Part shown: one piece after another, positions 18,369 through 27,495 of the stretch | Layout: each line of letters begins with the position of its first letter | Numbering within the stretch: the first letter of the stretch is position 1 | NCBI GenBank assembly: GCA_902363675.1 | Contig: CABJAV010000002.1 | Span: 63,583 to 127,582, forward strand | Origin: Lachnospiraceae bacterium | Lineage (GTDB): Bacteria; Bacillota; Clostridia; Lachnospirales; Lachnospiraceae | DNA length: 64,000 nt | Direction: 5' to 3' | Translations under genes and position numbers: made by a program | Notes under the pieces: generated by a model | Seen by the model: the letters and a program-made list of their open reading frames with translations, nothing else | Told to the model about the DNA's origin: nothing | The model's database searches: none

Positions 18369-20186
18369 TTGAATTACACAAACATAGGTAACTTCCCGAA
18401 GACAAAACTACAGTGGCTTTGGGAAAACATGAAAGGAAGCCGGGGAATCTATATTGCGGGAATGCTTGGCACGATCGTTTACAACGTGCTGCAGCTGACT
18501 GTTCCGTATTATTCCGGCAAAATTGTAGATTTATTTTTGAGTGGCGCAGATGCCAGAGAAAATCTGCGCACGAACAGCAATCTGTTCTATCATCTGCTGA
18601 TCTGTATGGTGGGATTTACGGTGTTGCGCGGTGTCATCGTCTATGTGGACTGCATGGTCTATGAGCATGTGTCACAGACTGTGCTTTACCGTGTGCGGAA
18701 TTTTCTCTATGACAAGATTCAAAGGCAGGATATGACGTTTTACAGTACATACCGGACCGGCGATCTCATGACGCGCGTCACGGGTGATCTGGATGCTGTC
18801 CGGCATATGGTGGCGTGGGTCATCCGTATGGTGATTGAATCGTTCTCGCTTTTTGGTGCGGTCGCTATCTACTTTTTCTATATGAACTGGAAGATGGCAC
18901 TTTGCCTTCTGATCATTTCACCGCTTGTATTTTTTATTATCTACCTGTTCAAAAACAAGGTAGCGCCAATGCATGCAAAACTGCGTGAAAAGCTGGCACA
19001 GATGAACACATATGCGCAGGAAAATATTTCCGGAAACCGTGTGGTGAAGGCTTTTGCCAGAGAGGATTACGAAATTAAAAAATTCGATCAGGCAAACCGT
19101 GATTACGCAGATACGAACAAGGCGACCGGTATGGTCTGGCTGAAATTTTTCCCGTATGTGGAAGGAATCGCAGATCTGCTGCCGGTAGTAATGCTTGCAG
19201 TGGGCGGTGTCTTTTTGATCCGCGGCGAGATGAGCATGGGCGATTATGTGGCATTCTCCGGTCTGATCTGGGCAATCGCCAACCCGATGCGCCAGATGGG
19301 TAACATCATGAACGAGTTCCAGCGCTTTTCCGCGGCATCGCAGAAAGTCATGGAGATTTATTATTCGCAGGCGAAGATTAAGGACGCAGAAGATGCGGTT
19401 GCACATCCGGAGCGCTTTGATGGAAAAATCGAGTTCCGTGATGTATCGTTCCAATATGAGGACGGTGATCTGCCGGTATTGCATGATATTTCCTTTACCG
19501 TGCAGCCGAATGAGACGATTGCGATCATGGGAGAGACCGGATGCGGAAAGACATCTCTGATCAATCTGATTCCGCGTTTTTATGAGCCGACGAAAGGGGA
19601 AGTACTCATTGACGATATCCCGATCGAGACATTAAAACTTGCGGACTTAAGAAAACAGATTGGTCTGGCAACACAGGATGTTCTGTTATATTCCGATACG
19701 ATCGAGGGAAATATTGCGTATGGAGATAGCAGTATCGATCAGAAGGAAGTAGAAAAATTTGCAAAATATTCGGCCGCTTCGGATTTTATTTCCAAGATGC
19801 CGGAGGGATATGACACCGTTGTCGGAGAGCGCGGCGTGGGACTTTCCGGTGGACAGAAACAGCGTATTTCGTTAGCGCGCGCTTTGGCGGTTAAACCGTC
19901 GATCCTGGTATTGGACGATACGACTTCCGCGGTCGATATGGAGACCGAAAAACAGATTCAGGAATCCTTAAAACATCTGGATTTTCCTTGTACCAAAGTT
20001 ATCATCGCACAGCGTATTTCCACAACAAAGGAAGCAGACAAAATCCTGGTGTTGCAGGATGGACACATTACCGAGGCGGGAAGTCACGAGGAACTTCTTG
20101 CAAAGAAGGGCTACTATTATGAGCTGGTGCGTCTGCAGACCGGAATCGATGATGCGGTCGTGGAAAACAGCGCAAATGAGGAATAG
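18369..20186 (+). CDS. ABC exporter half-transporter (ATP-binding/permease fusion), subunit 1
   Basis: Type IV/MsbA-like exporter with about six transmembrane helices (residues 20-290) fused to a nucleotide-binding domain. Motifs: Walker A GETGCGKTS, the Q-loop region LATQDVLLY, signature LSGGQKQR, Walker B ILVLDDTTSA with Asp in place of the usual catalytic Glu, and an H-loop position reading IIAQRIST, that is Gln instead of His. These changes mark a degenerate catalytic site, as in the asymmetric half of heterodimeric exporters. The start TTG is chosen because AAAGGGGAG lies 8-9 bp upstream; frames further upstream are open but lack a signal. The partner gene follows after 11 bp. Confidence 0.93.
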   Translation: MNYTNIGNFPKTKLQWLWENMKGSRGIYIAGMLGTIVYNVLQLTVPYYSGKIVDLFLSGADARENLRTNSNLFYHLLICMVGFTVLRGVIVYVDCMVYEHVSQTVLYRVRNFLYDKIQRQDMTFYSTYRTGDLMTRVTGDLDAVRHMVAWVIRMVIESFSLFGAVAIYFFYMNWKMALCLLIISPLVFFIIYLFKNKVAPMHAKLREKLAQMNTYAQENISGNRVVKAFAREDYEIKKFDQANRDYADTNKATGMVWLKFFPYVEGIADLLPVVMLAVGGVFLIRGEMSMGDYVAFSGLIWAIANPMRQMGNIMNEFQRFSAASQKVMEIYYSQAKIKDAEDAVAHPERFDGKIEFRDVSFQYEDGDLPVLHDISFTVQPNETIAIMGETGCGKTSLINLIPRFYEPTKGEVLIDDIPIETLKLADLRKQIGLATQDVLLYSDTIEGNIAYGDSSIDQKEVEKFAKYSAASDFISKMPEGYDTVVGERGVGLSGGQKQRISLARALAVKPSILVLDDTTSAVDMETEKQIQESLKHLDFPCTKVIIAQRISTTKEADKILVLQDGHITEAGSHEELLAKKGYYYELVRLQTGIDDAVVENSANEE

Positions 20187-20197
20187 GGGGTGAGCAT

Positions 20198-21982
20198 ATG
20201 GCAAAGAATACATATAAACAGGATGAAGTATTAGAGGAACCATTTGACATTCGTCATCTGCTTCGGGCTTCTTCCTATATCAAAAAATATATCAAACCAA
20301 TGCTGCTTGCAATCGTGCTGAGTGGAATCGGAGGCGCATTCGGATATGTGGCACCAATGATCACTCAGAAAGCATTGGATATCGCAGTACCGGATAAAAA
20401 TATGCAGCTTTTGTTCGCACTTGTGGGGGCATTGGTCGGCATCTATGCAGTGAGTGTGCTTTTTATAACAATCCGGAGCAAAATTATGGTGGATGTCAGC
20501 CAGGAGATTATCTATGACATTCGCAAGGATCTCTTTGAACATTTGCAGAAACTTCCGTTCCAGTATTACGATGACCGTCCGCATGGCAAGATCTTGATAC
20601 GTGTCGTAAACTATGTGAATTCCGTTTCCGATATGTTATCGAATGGTCTGATCAATATTGTGCTGGAATGTTTCAATCTGCTTTTTATCGTCATTTTCAT
20701 GTTTCTTGTCGATGTGCAGATGGCGCTCGTGGTACTGTGCGGTGTGCCTGTGCTCGCAGTGTTCATGTTCTGGATCAAAAATAAACAGCGCAAAGCATGG
20801 CAGGCCGTATCGAATAAGAATTCGAATTTGAATGCGTATTTGCAGGAGAATATTGTGGGTGCGAGAATCACACAGATTTTTGCAAGAGAAGATGAAAACG
20901 CAGAGATTTTTAACGATTTATCGAAAGACTGCAGACGTACATGGAATACGGCAGTGCGTTACTCGAATCTCGTGTGGCCAGGCATCGATTCCATTTCCGT
21001 ATTTGTGCGGGCGGCGATTTTCCTCTTTGGACTTGTCATATTCGGACAGGGAAACAAATCGCTCGGAACGATCGTGGCAATCTCAAGCTATGCTTCCTAT
21101 TTCTGGCAGCCGATCATGAACCTTGGAAATATCTTCAACAACTTTATCAATAACATTGCTTATCTGGAGCGTATTTTCGAGACCATCGATGAACCGGTTA
21201 CCGTAAAAGACGCAGAGAACGCAAAAGAAATGCCAAAGATCCAGGGTAAAGTGACATTCGATCATGTAAAGTTTGCCTATGATGAGACAAAGACCATTTT
21301 AAAGGATGTGTCCTTTACCGTACAGCCGGGTGAGAGCGTGGCACTGGTAGGACCGACGGGAGCCGGAAAAAGCACCATCGTCAACCTGATTTCGCGTTTC
21401 TACAACGTAAACGGCGGAAGAGTACTGATCGATGACCAGGACATCGCCGAAGTGACCATTCATTCCCTGCGCCGGCAGATGGGAATTATGATGCAGGACA
21501 GCTTTATTTTTTCCGGAACCATCGAGGACAATATCCGTTACGGAAAACTCGATGCCACAAAGGAAGAGATACAAAAGGCCAGCCGGATTGTCTGCGCAGA
21601 TGATTTCATCAGCCGTATGCCGGACAGCTATGCGACCGAAGTACGTGAGCGCGGTTCCATGCTCAGCCAGGGCCAGAAGCAGCTGATCTCTTTTGCACGA
21701 ACACTTCTGTCGGATCCGGCCATCCTGATCCTTGATGAGGCAACTTCCAGTATCGATGTGCAGACAGAAAAAGATCTGCAGACCGGACTGAATGCAATGC
21801 TCGAGGGACGAACTTCCTTTATTATTGCGCACCGGCTGTCTACAATCCGCAACTGCGATAAGATTATGTATATCGATGATGGAGGCATTATGGAGGCCGG
21901 AACGCATGAGGAACTGATGCAGAAGAAAGGGTATTATTACAGGTTGTATACGGCGCAGTTGGACGATGCACTCGCTGTATAA
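20198..21982 (+). CDS. ABC exporter half-transporter, subunit 2 (catalytically canonical)
   Basis: Second half of the exporter: six transmembrane helices (about 40-320), then a nucleotide-binding domain with Walker A GPTGAGKST, Q-loop MMQDSFIF, a signature changed to LSQGQKQL (Gly to Gln), Walker B ILILDEATSS with the catalytic Glu, and H-loop IIAHRLST. With subunit 1 this gives the usual heterodimer in which one ATP site is degenerate. It is expressed from the same transcript after a GGGGGTGAG ribosome-binding site. Placed after the NRPS-like genes under the same TetR control region, it may export their product or a toxic lipid. The substrate is not known. Confidence 0.94.
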   Translation: MAKNTYKQDEVLEEPFDIRHLLRASSYIKKYIKPMLLAIVLSGIGGAFGYVAPMITQKALDIAVPDKNMQLLFALVGALVGIYAVSVLFITIRSKIMVDVSQEIIYDIRKDLFEHLQKLPFQYYDDRPHGKILIRVVNYVNSVSDMLSNGLINIVLECFNLLFIVIFMFLVDVQMALVVLCGVPVLAVFMFWIKNKQRKAWQAVSNKNSNLNAYLQENIVGARITQIFAREDENAEIFNDLSKDCRRTWNTAVRYSNLVWPGIDSISVFVRAAIFLFGLVIFGQGNKSLGTIVAISSYASYFWQPIMNLGNIFNNFINNIAYLERIFETIDEPVTVKDAENAKEMPKIQGKVTFDHVKFAYDETKTILKDVSFTVQPGESVALVGPTGAGKSTIVNLISRFYNVNGGRVLIDDQDIAEVTIHSLRRQMGIMMQDSFIFSGTIEDNIRYGKLDATKEEIQKASRIVCADDFISRMPDSYATEVRERGSMLSQGQKQLISFARTLLSDPAILILDEATSSIDVQTEKDLQTGLNAMLEGRTSFIIAHRLSTIRNCDKIMYIDDGGIMEAGTHEELMQKKGYYYRLYTAQLDDALAV

Positions 21983-21986
21983 AAAG

Positions 21987-22016
21987 TTGGAAATCGAACG
22001 TACTTTCTGATATAAT
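21987..22016 (+). promoter_or_regulatory. Promoter of polY with SOS-box-like site
   Basis: TTGGAA, 18-bp spacer, TATAAT. The spacer contains CGAACGTACTTTCT (21995-22008). The left half matches the Firmicutes LexA box half-site CGAAC exactly; the right half matches GTTCG only partly. Confidence 0.5.
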
Positions 22017-22057
22017 AAATGTGGATGCGGCATGTAATTCCTGCCACATCCACATTT
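22017..22057 (+). terminator. Hairpin between exporter operon and polY
   Basis: AAATGTGGATGCGGCA and TGCCACATCCACATTT form a 16-bp stem with one mismatch. It follows the exporter genes and precedes the polY ribosome-binding site. It may terminate the exporter transcript or sit in the polY 5' UTR; the T-tail is short. Confidence 0.6.
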
Positions 22058-22072
22058 ATTGGGAGGTATAAG

Positions 22073-23593
22073 ATGGAAGAACAGCACATCTATATTGCAA
22101 TCGATTTGAAATCATTTTATGCTTCGGTAGAATGCGTCGAGCGCAAACTTGATCCCCTGACGACCCACCTTGTCGTGGCGGATGCAAGCCGCACGGAGAA
22201 GACCATCTGCCTTGCAGTATCCCCATCGCTGAAAGCATACGGGATACCGGGACGGGCGAGATTGTTCGAAGTGGTGCAGCGCATCCGGCAGGTGAACAGG
22301 GAGCGTGTACGCAAAGCACCGGGGCAGAAGTTTACAGGAACATCCCATTTTATAGAAGAACTGAATCAGCATCCGGAACTTGGTGTCGATTATATCGTAG
22401 CGCCGCCGCGCATGGCTTTTTATATGGATTACAGCACAAGAATTTATGATGTTTATCTGCGCTATGTGGCACCGGAGGACATTCATGTGTACTCCATCGA
22501 TGAAGTGTTCATGGATGTGACACATTATCTGAAAACCTATCAGATGACAGCAAAGCAGCTAGCATCAAAGATCATTATGGAAATCTATCGCGACACTGGA
22601 ATTACTGCGACGGGCGGTATCGGTACAAATCTGTATCTGTGCAAAGTGGCGATGGATATTATGGCAAAGCATGCCTATCCGGATGAGAACGATGTTCGCA
22701 TTGCTTTTCTCGATGAGATGACATACCGCAAATATTTGTGGGACCACCGGCCTTTGACTGACTTCTGGCGGGTAGGACATGGATATGCAAAAAAGCTTCA
22801 GGAAGCGGGCCTTTATACAATGGGCGATATTGCGCGCTGCTCAATCGGAAAGCCGGGTGAGTTTCACAATGAGGAGCTGCTGTACCGTATGTTCGGTGTG
22901 AATGCGGAGCTTCTGATTGATCATGCCTGGGGGTATGAGCCGGTGACCATGGAGCTGATCAAAGCCTATAAGCCGCAGTCGAACAGTCTGGGCAGTGGAC
23001 AGGTTCTGCAGTGTCCGTATGATTTCGAAAAGGCAAAGCTCATCGTGCGCGAGATGACGGATCTTCTCGTTTTGGGTCTGGTGGATAAGAAACTTGTCAC
23101 CGATCAGATGGTGCTCACGGTAGGGTATGATATTGAAAATCTTTCCGATGCCGGGATCAGTTATCGGGGCGAAATCAAAGCGGACCGTTACGGAAGAAAT
23201 GTGCCGAAGCATGCGCATGGCACCACAAATCTCATGGAGCCGACGTCCTCCACGAAGCGGATCACAGACGCAGTCATGAAACTTTATGATGAGATCGTTA
23301 ATCCGAAGCTTCTCGTCCGCAGGATCAATATTACAGCGAACCACCTTGAGGAAGAAACGAAAGCAAAAGAAGCGGCATCCTTCGAACAGCTGGACCTGTT
23401 CACAGATTACGATGCCTTGATCAAAGAACGTGAAGAGGAAAATGCGAAGCTTGAAAAGGAGCGAAAGCTGCAGGAAGCGATGCTCAGTGTAAAAAAACGT
23501 TATGGAAAGAATGCCATGTTAAAAGGCATGAATTTGCTCGATGGGGCAACCACCATGGAGCGTAACCGCCAGATCGGTGGACACAAGGCATAA
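22073..23593 (+). CDS. Y-family DNA polymerase (UmuC/DinB-like lesion bypass)
   Basis: Translesion polymerase. Catalytic core: IAIDLKSFYASVECVER (first Asp), the YSIDEVFMDVTHY motif (Asp-Glu pair) and GIGTNLYLCKVAMD. A little-finger region follows, then a Gln/Glu/Lys-rich C-terminus with FEQLDLFTD, a likely beta-clamp-binding QLDLF motif. At 507 residues it is longer than E. coli DinB and like the UmuC/YqjW-type proteins of Firmicutes. The start follows GGGAGG by 7 bp; an in-frame upstream Met lies inside the hairpin and is rejected. A YolD-like partner follows immediately, as is usual for this type. Confidence 0.93.
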   Translation: MEEQHIYIAIDLKSFYASVECVERKLDPLTTHLVVADASRTEKTICLAVSPSLKAYGIPGRARLFEVVQRIRQVNRERVRKAPGQKFTGTSHFIEELNQHPELGVDYIVAPPRMAFYMDYSTRIYDVYLRYVAPEDIHVYSIDEVFMDVTHYLKTYQMTAKQLASKIIMEIYRDTGITATGGIGTNLYLCKVAMDIMAKHAYPDENDVRIAFLDEMTYRKYLWDHRPLTDFWRVGHGYAKKLQEAGLYTMGDIARCSIGKPGEFHNEELLYRMFGVNAELLIDHAWGYEPVTMELIKAYKPQSNSLGSGQVLQCPYDFEKAKLIVREMTDLLVLGLVDKKLVTDQMVLTVGYDIENLSDAGISYRGEIKADRYGRNVPKHAHGTTNLMEPTSSTKRITDAVMKLYDEIVNPKLLVRRINITANHLEEETKAKEAASFEQLDLFTDYDALIKEREEENAKLEKERKLQEAMLSVKKRYGKNAMLKGMNLLDGATTMERNRQIGGHKA

Positions 23594-23598
23594 GTAAT

Positions 23599-23838
23599 AT
23601 GAGTGACATCTATAATATCAAAACAACAAACAAATATGAAGATATTATCCATTTACAGCATCCGACATCCGCAAATCATCCGCAGATGCCGATTGAGGAC
23701 AGGGCGGCGCAGTTTTCGCCTTTTGCGGCTCTTACGGGGCATGAGGATGCTATCCGGGAAACACAGCGGCGGATGGAGGAACGGTTCCGGAAGATGGAAC
23801 CGGGAAATGGAGAGAAAACAGGTGAAAATGAAGAATAA
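23599..23838 (+). CDS. YolD-like small protein
   Basis: 79 residues, 5 bp after the polymerase gene. The central segment RAAQFSPFAALTGHEDAI is the part I associate with YolD-like proteins found beside Y-family polymerases in Firmicutes; these are thought to modulate the polymerase. The N-terminus is polar and the C-terminus is charged and likely disordered. It overlaps the start of the next gene by 11 bp. Confidence 0.7.
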   Translation: MSDIYNIKTTNKYEDIIHLQHPTSANHPQMPIEDRAAQFSPFAALTGHEDAIRETQRRMEERFRKMEPGNGEKTGENEE

Positions 23839-24358
23839 GAAAAATGTAGGTGCTTTGATAATTCTTTTACTGGCAGTTATAGCAGCCATACTTATTGTAT
23901 GTAAATACAGATTAGACAAAAAGGAATCTGCGCAGTCTGTTACTGTTGGAAATCTGGAAAACCTTGATTCGGAGAGGGCAAATTGTGTATATGTCAGGGA
24001 AAACGGAAAATATGTGCCGTTTCTGGTTATAACAAACAATTATGAGGATGGATATACACTGCTTTTGAGAAAAGAAATTTTGGAAGAAGCGCATAGGATG
24101 AATGACTACAGTTCCTTTTATCAAGGAAGTGAGATTGACACTTTTTTGAACCGTGATTATTTTAATGAGCTGGGGGAAATCCGCAAAAAAATAAAAAATG
24201 TATCGCTTGCTATCGTGGACAGGGACTCTATAGGATCCAGCGGATCTGGTACAATAAATATAAAAAGACACGTTTTTCTGTTGTCGGCAAGGGAATTGTG
24301 CTATGATGTGGAAAATGAGGGAACCATTTGCATTTACCATGAGGGTATGTTAACGTAG
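23828..24358 (+). CDS. Membrane-anchored DUF6273-like protein, apparently C-terminally short
   Basis: The start follows ACAGGTGAAA. One transmembrane helix or signal anchor (residues 7-24) is followed by an extracellular domain. SEIDTFLNRDYFNELGEI and KRHVFLLSARELCYD resemble, from memory, the DUF6273 family, in which longer proteins carry further strands after the LLS-E-x-Y motif. At 176 residues this protein stops soon after that point, so it may be truncated. The function is not known. It is followed by trpB2 after 31 bp. Confidence 0.6.
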   Translation: MKNKKNVGALIILLLAVIAAILIVCKYRLDKKESAQSVTVGNLENLDSERANCVYVRENGKYVPFLVITNNYEDGYTLLLRKEILEEAHRMNDYSSFYQGSEIDTFLNRDYFNELGEIRKKIKNVSLAIVDRDSIGSSGSGTINIKRHVFLLSARELCYDVENEGTICIYHEGMLT

Positions 24359-24389
24359 TTAATATAACAAGAGAAAGGAAAAATATATA

Positions 24390-25763
24390 ATGAGTAAAGA
24401 AATACCTTATAAGATTTATCTTGAAGAGAGCGAGATGCCGAAGCAATGGTACAATGTCCGCGCAGATATGAAGAACAAGCCGGCACCGATTTTAAACCCA
24501 GCCACTATGAAGCCAGTTACCGTGGAGGAGCTTGCTCCGATTTTTTGTACCGAACTTGCAAAGCAGGAACTGGACGACACAACGTCTTATTTTGATATTC
24601 CACAGGAAATCCGGGATTTTTACAGAATGTATCGTCCGTCACCATTGGTACGTGCGTACTGCCTTGAGAAAAAGCTTGGCACACCGGCACATATTTACTA
24701 CAAATTTGAGGGAAACAATACATCCGGAAGCCATAAATTAAATTCTGCCATCGCACAGGCATATTATGCCAAAAAGCAGGGCTTAAAAGGTGTGACAACA
24801 GAGACCGGTGCCGGACAGTGGGGTACGGCACTTTCTATGGCATGCTCCTATTTTGATCTGGACTGCCAGGTATATATGGTAAAAGTATCTTATGAGCAGA
24901 AGCCATTCCGTCGCGAAGTGATGCGTACATACGGTGCAAAAGTGACACCATCCCCATCGATGAACACGGAAGTAGGAAGAAAAATCAACGCAGAATTTCC
25001 GGGAACGACCGGAAGCCTTGGCTGTGCCATTTCTGAGGCAGTAGAGGCAGCTACCACACAGGAAGGTTACCGCTATGTACTCGGTTCCGTATTGTCTCAG
25101 GTGCTGATTCACCAGACTGTGATCGGATTGGAGACAAAAGCAGCACTTGACAAATACGGCATCAAAGCGGACACTATCATCGGGTGCGCAGGCGGCGGTT
25201 CGAACCTCGGAGGATTGATTTCTCCGTTCGCAGGAGAAATGCTCCGTGGAGAAGCTGATTATGAGATCATCGCAGTTGAGCCGGCATCCTGCCCGAGTCT
25301 GACCAGAGGTCGCTATGCATACGACTTCTGCGATACCGGAAAGATCTGCCCGCTCGCAAAGATGTATACCTTAGGAAGCGGATTTATTCCATCCGCAAAC
25401 CATGCCGGCGGACTTCGCTATCACGGCATGAGTTCTATCGTATCCCAACTGTATGATGACGGTTATGTAAAAGCAAGAAGCGTGGAGCAGACCGAAGTTT
25501 TCAAGGCAGCAGAGACATTTGCAAGAGTCGAAGGAATCCTTCCTGCACCAGAGAGCAGTCATGCAATCAAAGTGGCAATCGACGAGGCACTCAAATGCAA
25601 GGAGACCGGCGAAGAGAAGAACATCGTATTCGGTCTGACCGGTACCGGATATTTCGATATGGTTGCATACCAGAAGTATAACGACGGCAAGATGTCCGAT
25701 TACGTTCCAACCGACGAAGAGCTGGAGAAGAGCTTTGCAACATTGCCGAAGGTGGAACTGTAA
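24390..25763 (+). CDS. trpB2: TrpB2-type tryptophan synthase beta-like PLP enzyme
   Basis: PLP-dependent beta-replacement enzyme of the TrpB2 group: 457 residues, longer than ordinary TrpB, with the typical N-terminal extension. The PLP Lys is in NNTSGSHKLNSAIAQAYYA, the catalytic-Glu region in TTETGAGQWG, and the phosphate-binding loop in GCAGGGSNLGG. TrpB2 proteins use indole or serine without a standard TrpA partner, and no trpA lies nearby. In a tryptophan-scavenging gut anaerobe it may salvage indole. Preceded by AGAAAGGAAAA. It appears to be transcribed alone. Confidence 0.93.
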   Translation: MSKEIPYKIYLEESEMPKQWYNVRADMKNKPAPILNPATMKPVTVEELAPIFCTELAKQELDDTTSYFDIPQEIRDFYRMYRPSPLVRAYCLEKKLGTPAHIYYKFEGNNTSGSHKLNSAIAQAYYAKKQGLKGVTTETGAGQWGTALSMACSYFDLDCQVYMVKVSYEQKPFRREVMRTYGAKVTPSPSMNTEVGRKINAEFPGTTGSLGCAISEAVEAATTQEGYRYVLGSVLSQVLIHQTVIGLETKAALDKYGIKADTIIGCAGGGSNLGGLISPFAGEMLRGEADYEIIAVEPASCPSLTRGRYAYDFCDTGKICPLAKMYTLGSGFIPSANHAGGLRYHGMSSIVSQLYDDGYVKARSVEQTEVFKAAETFARVEGILPAPESSHAIKVAIDEALKCKETGEEKNIVFGLTGTGYFDMVAYQKYNDGKMSDYVPTDEELEKSFATLPKVEL

Positions 25764-25885
25764 TCATATATAGAAAAAGTTATACTTCACAATAAATAAA
25801 ATCTTGCATTGGGAGACCACATTATTGATTGGGTTAGAAGCTCAAATTTTATAAGTTGATTACTTAATAATAAATGCTAATTGCA

Positions 25886-25987
25886 CATCATCTTGTGAAA
25901 CGGTCAATAAAACGAAAAGGCAACTTTTAAGCTTGAGACATGTAAAGAATATTTTTCAAAGATGATGCGTAAGCATCATCTTTTTTT
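25886..25987 (+). promoter_or_regulatory. Possible transcription attenuator before the polyamine operon
   Basis: AAAGATGATGC-GTAA-GCATCATCTTT followed by T-run (25958-25987) is a strong intrinsic terminator 28 bp before the first operon gene. An upstream CATCATCTT (25886-25894) copies the right arm and could pair with AAGATGATG instead, breaking the terminator. It may equally be the trpB2 terminator. No known riboswitch class was recognised in the 250-bp gap. Confidence 0.5.
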
Positions 25988-26014
25988 ATTTTATATTGAG
26001 GAGAACAGCAGATA

Positions 26015-27475
26015 ATGGATATGAAAAGACAGCAAAGGGCACCCATTTATGAAGCTCTTGAGGTATTTAAGAAAAAGAGAGTCGTTCCATTTGATGTACC
26101 CGGACACAAAAGAGGCAGGGGCAATCCGGAACTCGTTCAACTGTTGGGTGAAAAATGCGTAGAACTTGATGTTAACTCGATGAAGCCGCTGGATAATTTA
26201 TGCCATCCGATTTCGGTAATAAGAGAAGCAGAGGAACTTACAGCAGATGCATTTGGTGCAAAGAATGCTTTTTTGATGGTGGGAGGTACGACATCAGCGG
26301 TACAGGCGATGATCCTTTCCACCTGTAAGGCGGGGGATAAGATCATACTGCCAAGAAACGTACACAAGAGTGCGCTCAATGCGCTGGTGCTATGCGGTGC
26401 GATTCCGGTCTATGTAAACCCACAGATGAATGCCAAACTCGGAATTTCTCTTGGAATGGAAATAGATCAGGTGCAGCAGGCGATGGATGAACATCCGGAT
26501 GCGAAAGCGGTACTTGTGAATAATCCTACTTATTATGGAATATGTTCCGATTTGCGGTCGATTGTCAAAGCTGCGCATGCAAAGGGAATGAAGGTTCTTA
26601 CAGATGAAGCACATGGTACCCATCTGTATTTTGGTAGAAATCTTCCGATATCGGGGATGGCAGCTGGTGCTGATATGTCGGCAATTTCGATGCACAAATC
26701 AGGAGGAAGTCTGACGCAAAGTTCGATTCTTCTTACCGGAGAGAATGTCAATGCAGACTATGTAAGGCAGATCATCAATCTTACGCAGACTACCAGCGCA
26801 TCGTATCTTCTTTTGTCAAGTCTTGATATTTCAAGAAGAAATCTTGCACTCAGAGGGGAAGAATCATTTGCGAAAGTGGCACAGATGTCAGAATATGCAA
26901 GACAGGAGATAAATTCCATCGGCGGCTATTATGCATATGGAAGAGATCTGGTGAATGGAACGAGTATATACGATTATGATGTGACGAAATTATCAATTTA
27001 TACTCTTGATGTAGGTCTTGCAGGAATAGAAGTATATGATCTGCTTCGTGATGAATACGATATACAGATAGAATTTGGTGATATATGCAATATACTTGCA
27101 TATATCTCAATTGGTGACAGAATACAGGATATTGAAAGACTTGTTGGGGCTTTGGAAGATATCAAGAGGCTATACAGCAAAGATAAGACCGGTTTATTGT
27201 CTGGAGAATACATAAATCCCCAGGTTGTGGTATCGCCGCAGAAGGCCTTTTATTCTGAAAAAAAATCCGTGGAAATAAAGCAATCCGTAGGATACATAAG
27301 CGGTGAATTTGTTATGTGTTATCCGCCCGGAATTCCGATTCTTGCACCAGGAGAGCTTATTACAAAAGAGATTGCAGAGTACGTTTTATATGCAAAAGAA
27401 AAAGGATGCTCCATGCAGGGAACGGAAGACCCGGCTGTTGAATATTTGCAGGTACTTGCAGGGACAGATTTATAA
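26015..27475 (+). CDS. speA: Orn/Lys/Arg decarboxylase, probably arginine decarboxylase
   Basis: Fold type I PLP enzyme of the short Bacillus SpeA kind (486 residues). FDVPGHKRGRGNPE near the N-terminus, MVGGTTSAVQAMILS, TDEAHGTHLYF and the PLP-binding Lys in SAISMHKSGGSLTQSS are visible; the C-terminal YPPGIPILAPGE is typical. The substrate is inferred as arginine because agmatine deiminase and N-carbamoylputrescine amidase lie in the same operon. Lysine or ornithine cannot be excluded from sequence alone. It is the first gene of six, all same strand, with gaps of 4-50 bp or overlaps. Confidence 0.93.
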   Translation: MDMKRQQRAPIYEALEVFKKKRVVPFDVPGHKRGRGNPELVQLLGEKCVELDVNSMKPLDNLCHPISVIREAEELTADAFGAKNAFLMVGGTTSAVQAMILSTCKAGDKIILPRNVHKSALNALVLCGAIPVYVNPQMNAKLGISLGMEIDQVQQAMDEHPDAKAVLVNNPTYYGICSDLRSIVKAAHAKGMKVLTDEAHGTHLYFGRNLPISGMAAGADMSAISMHKSGGSLTQSSILLTGENVNADYVRQIINLTQTTSASYLLLSSLDISRRNLALRGEESFAKVAQMSEYARQEINSIGGYYAYGRDLVNGTSIYDYDVTKLSIYTLDVGLAGIEVYDLLRDEYDIQIEFGDICNILAYISIGDRIQDIERLVGALEDIKRLYSKDKTGLLSGEYINPQVVVSPQKAFYSEKKSVEIKQSVGYISGEFVMCYPPGIPILAPGELITKEIAEYVLYAKEKGCSMQGTEDPAVEYLQVLAGTDL

Positions 27476-27495
27476 AATAGGGGGAGGCAGAAAAA

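Noticed and set aside
25764..26014. A guanidine, SAM or other known riboswitch before the polyamine genes
   Set aside because: None of the conserved cores I know could be matched; only the terminator and a competing segment are supported.
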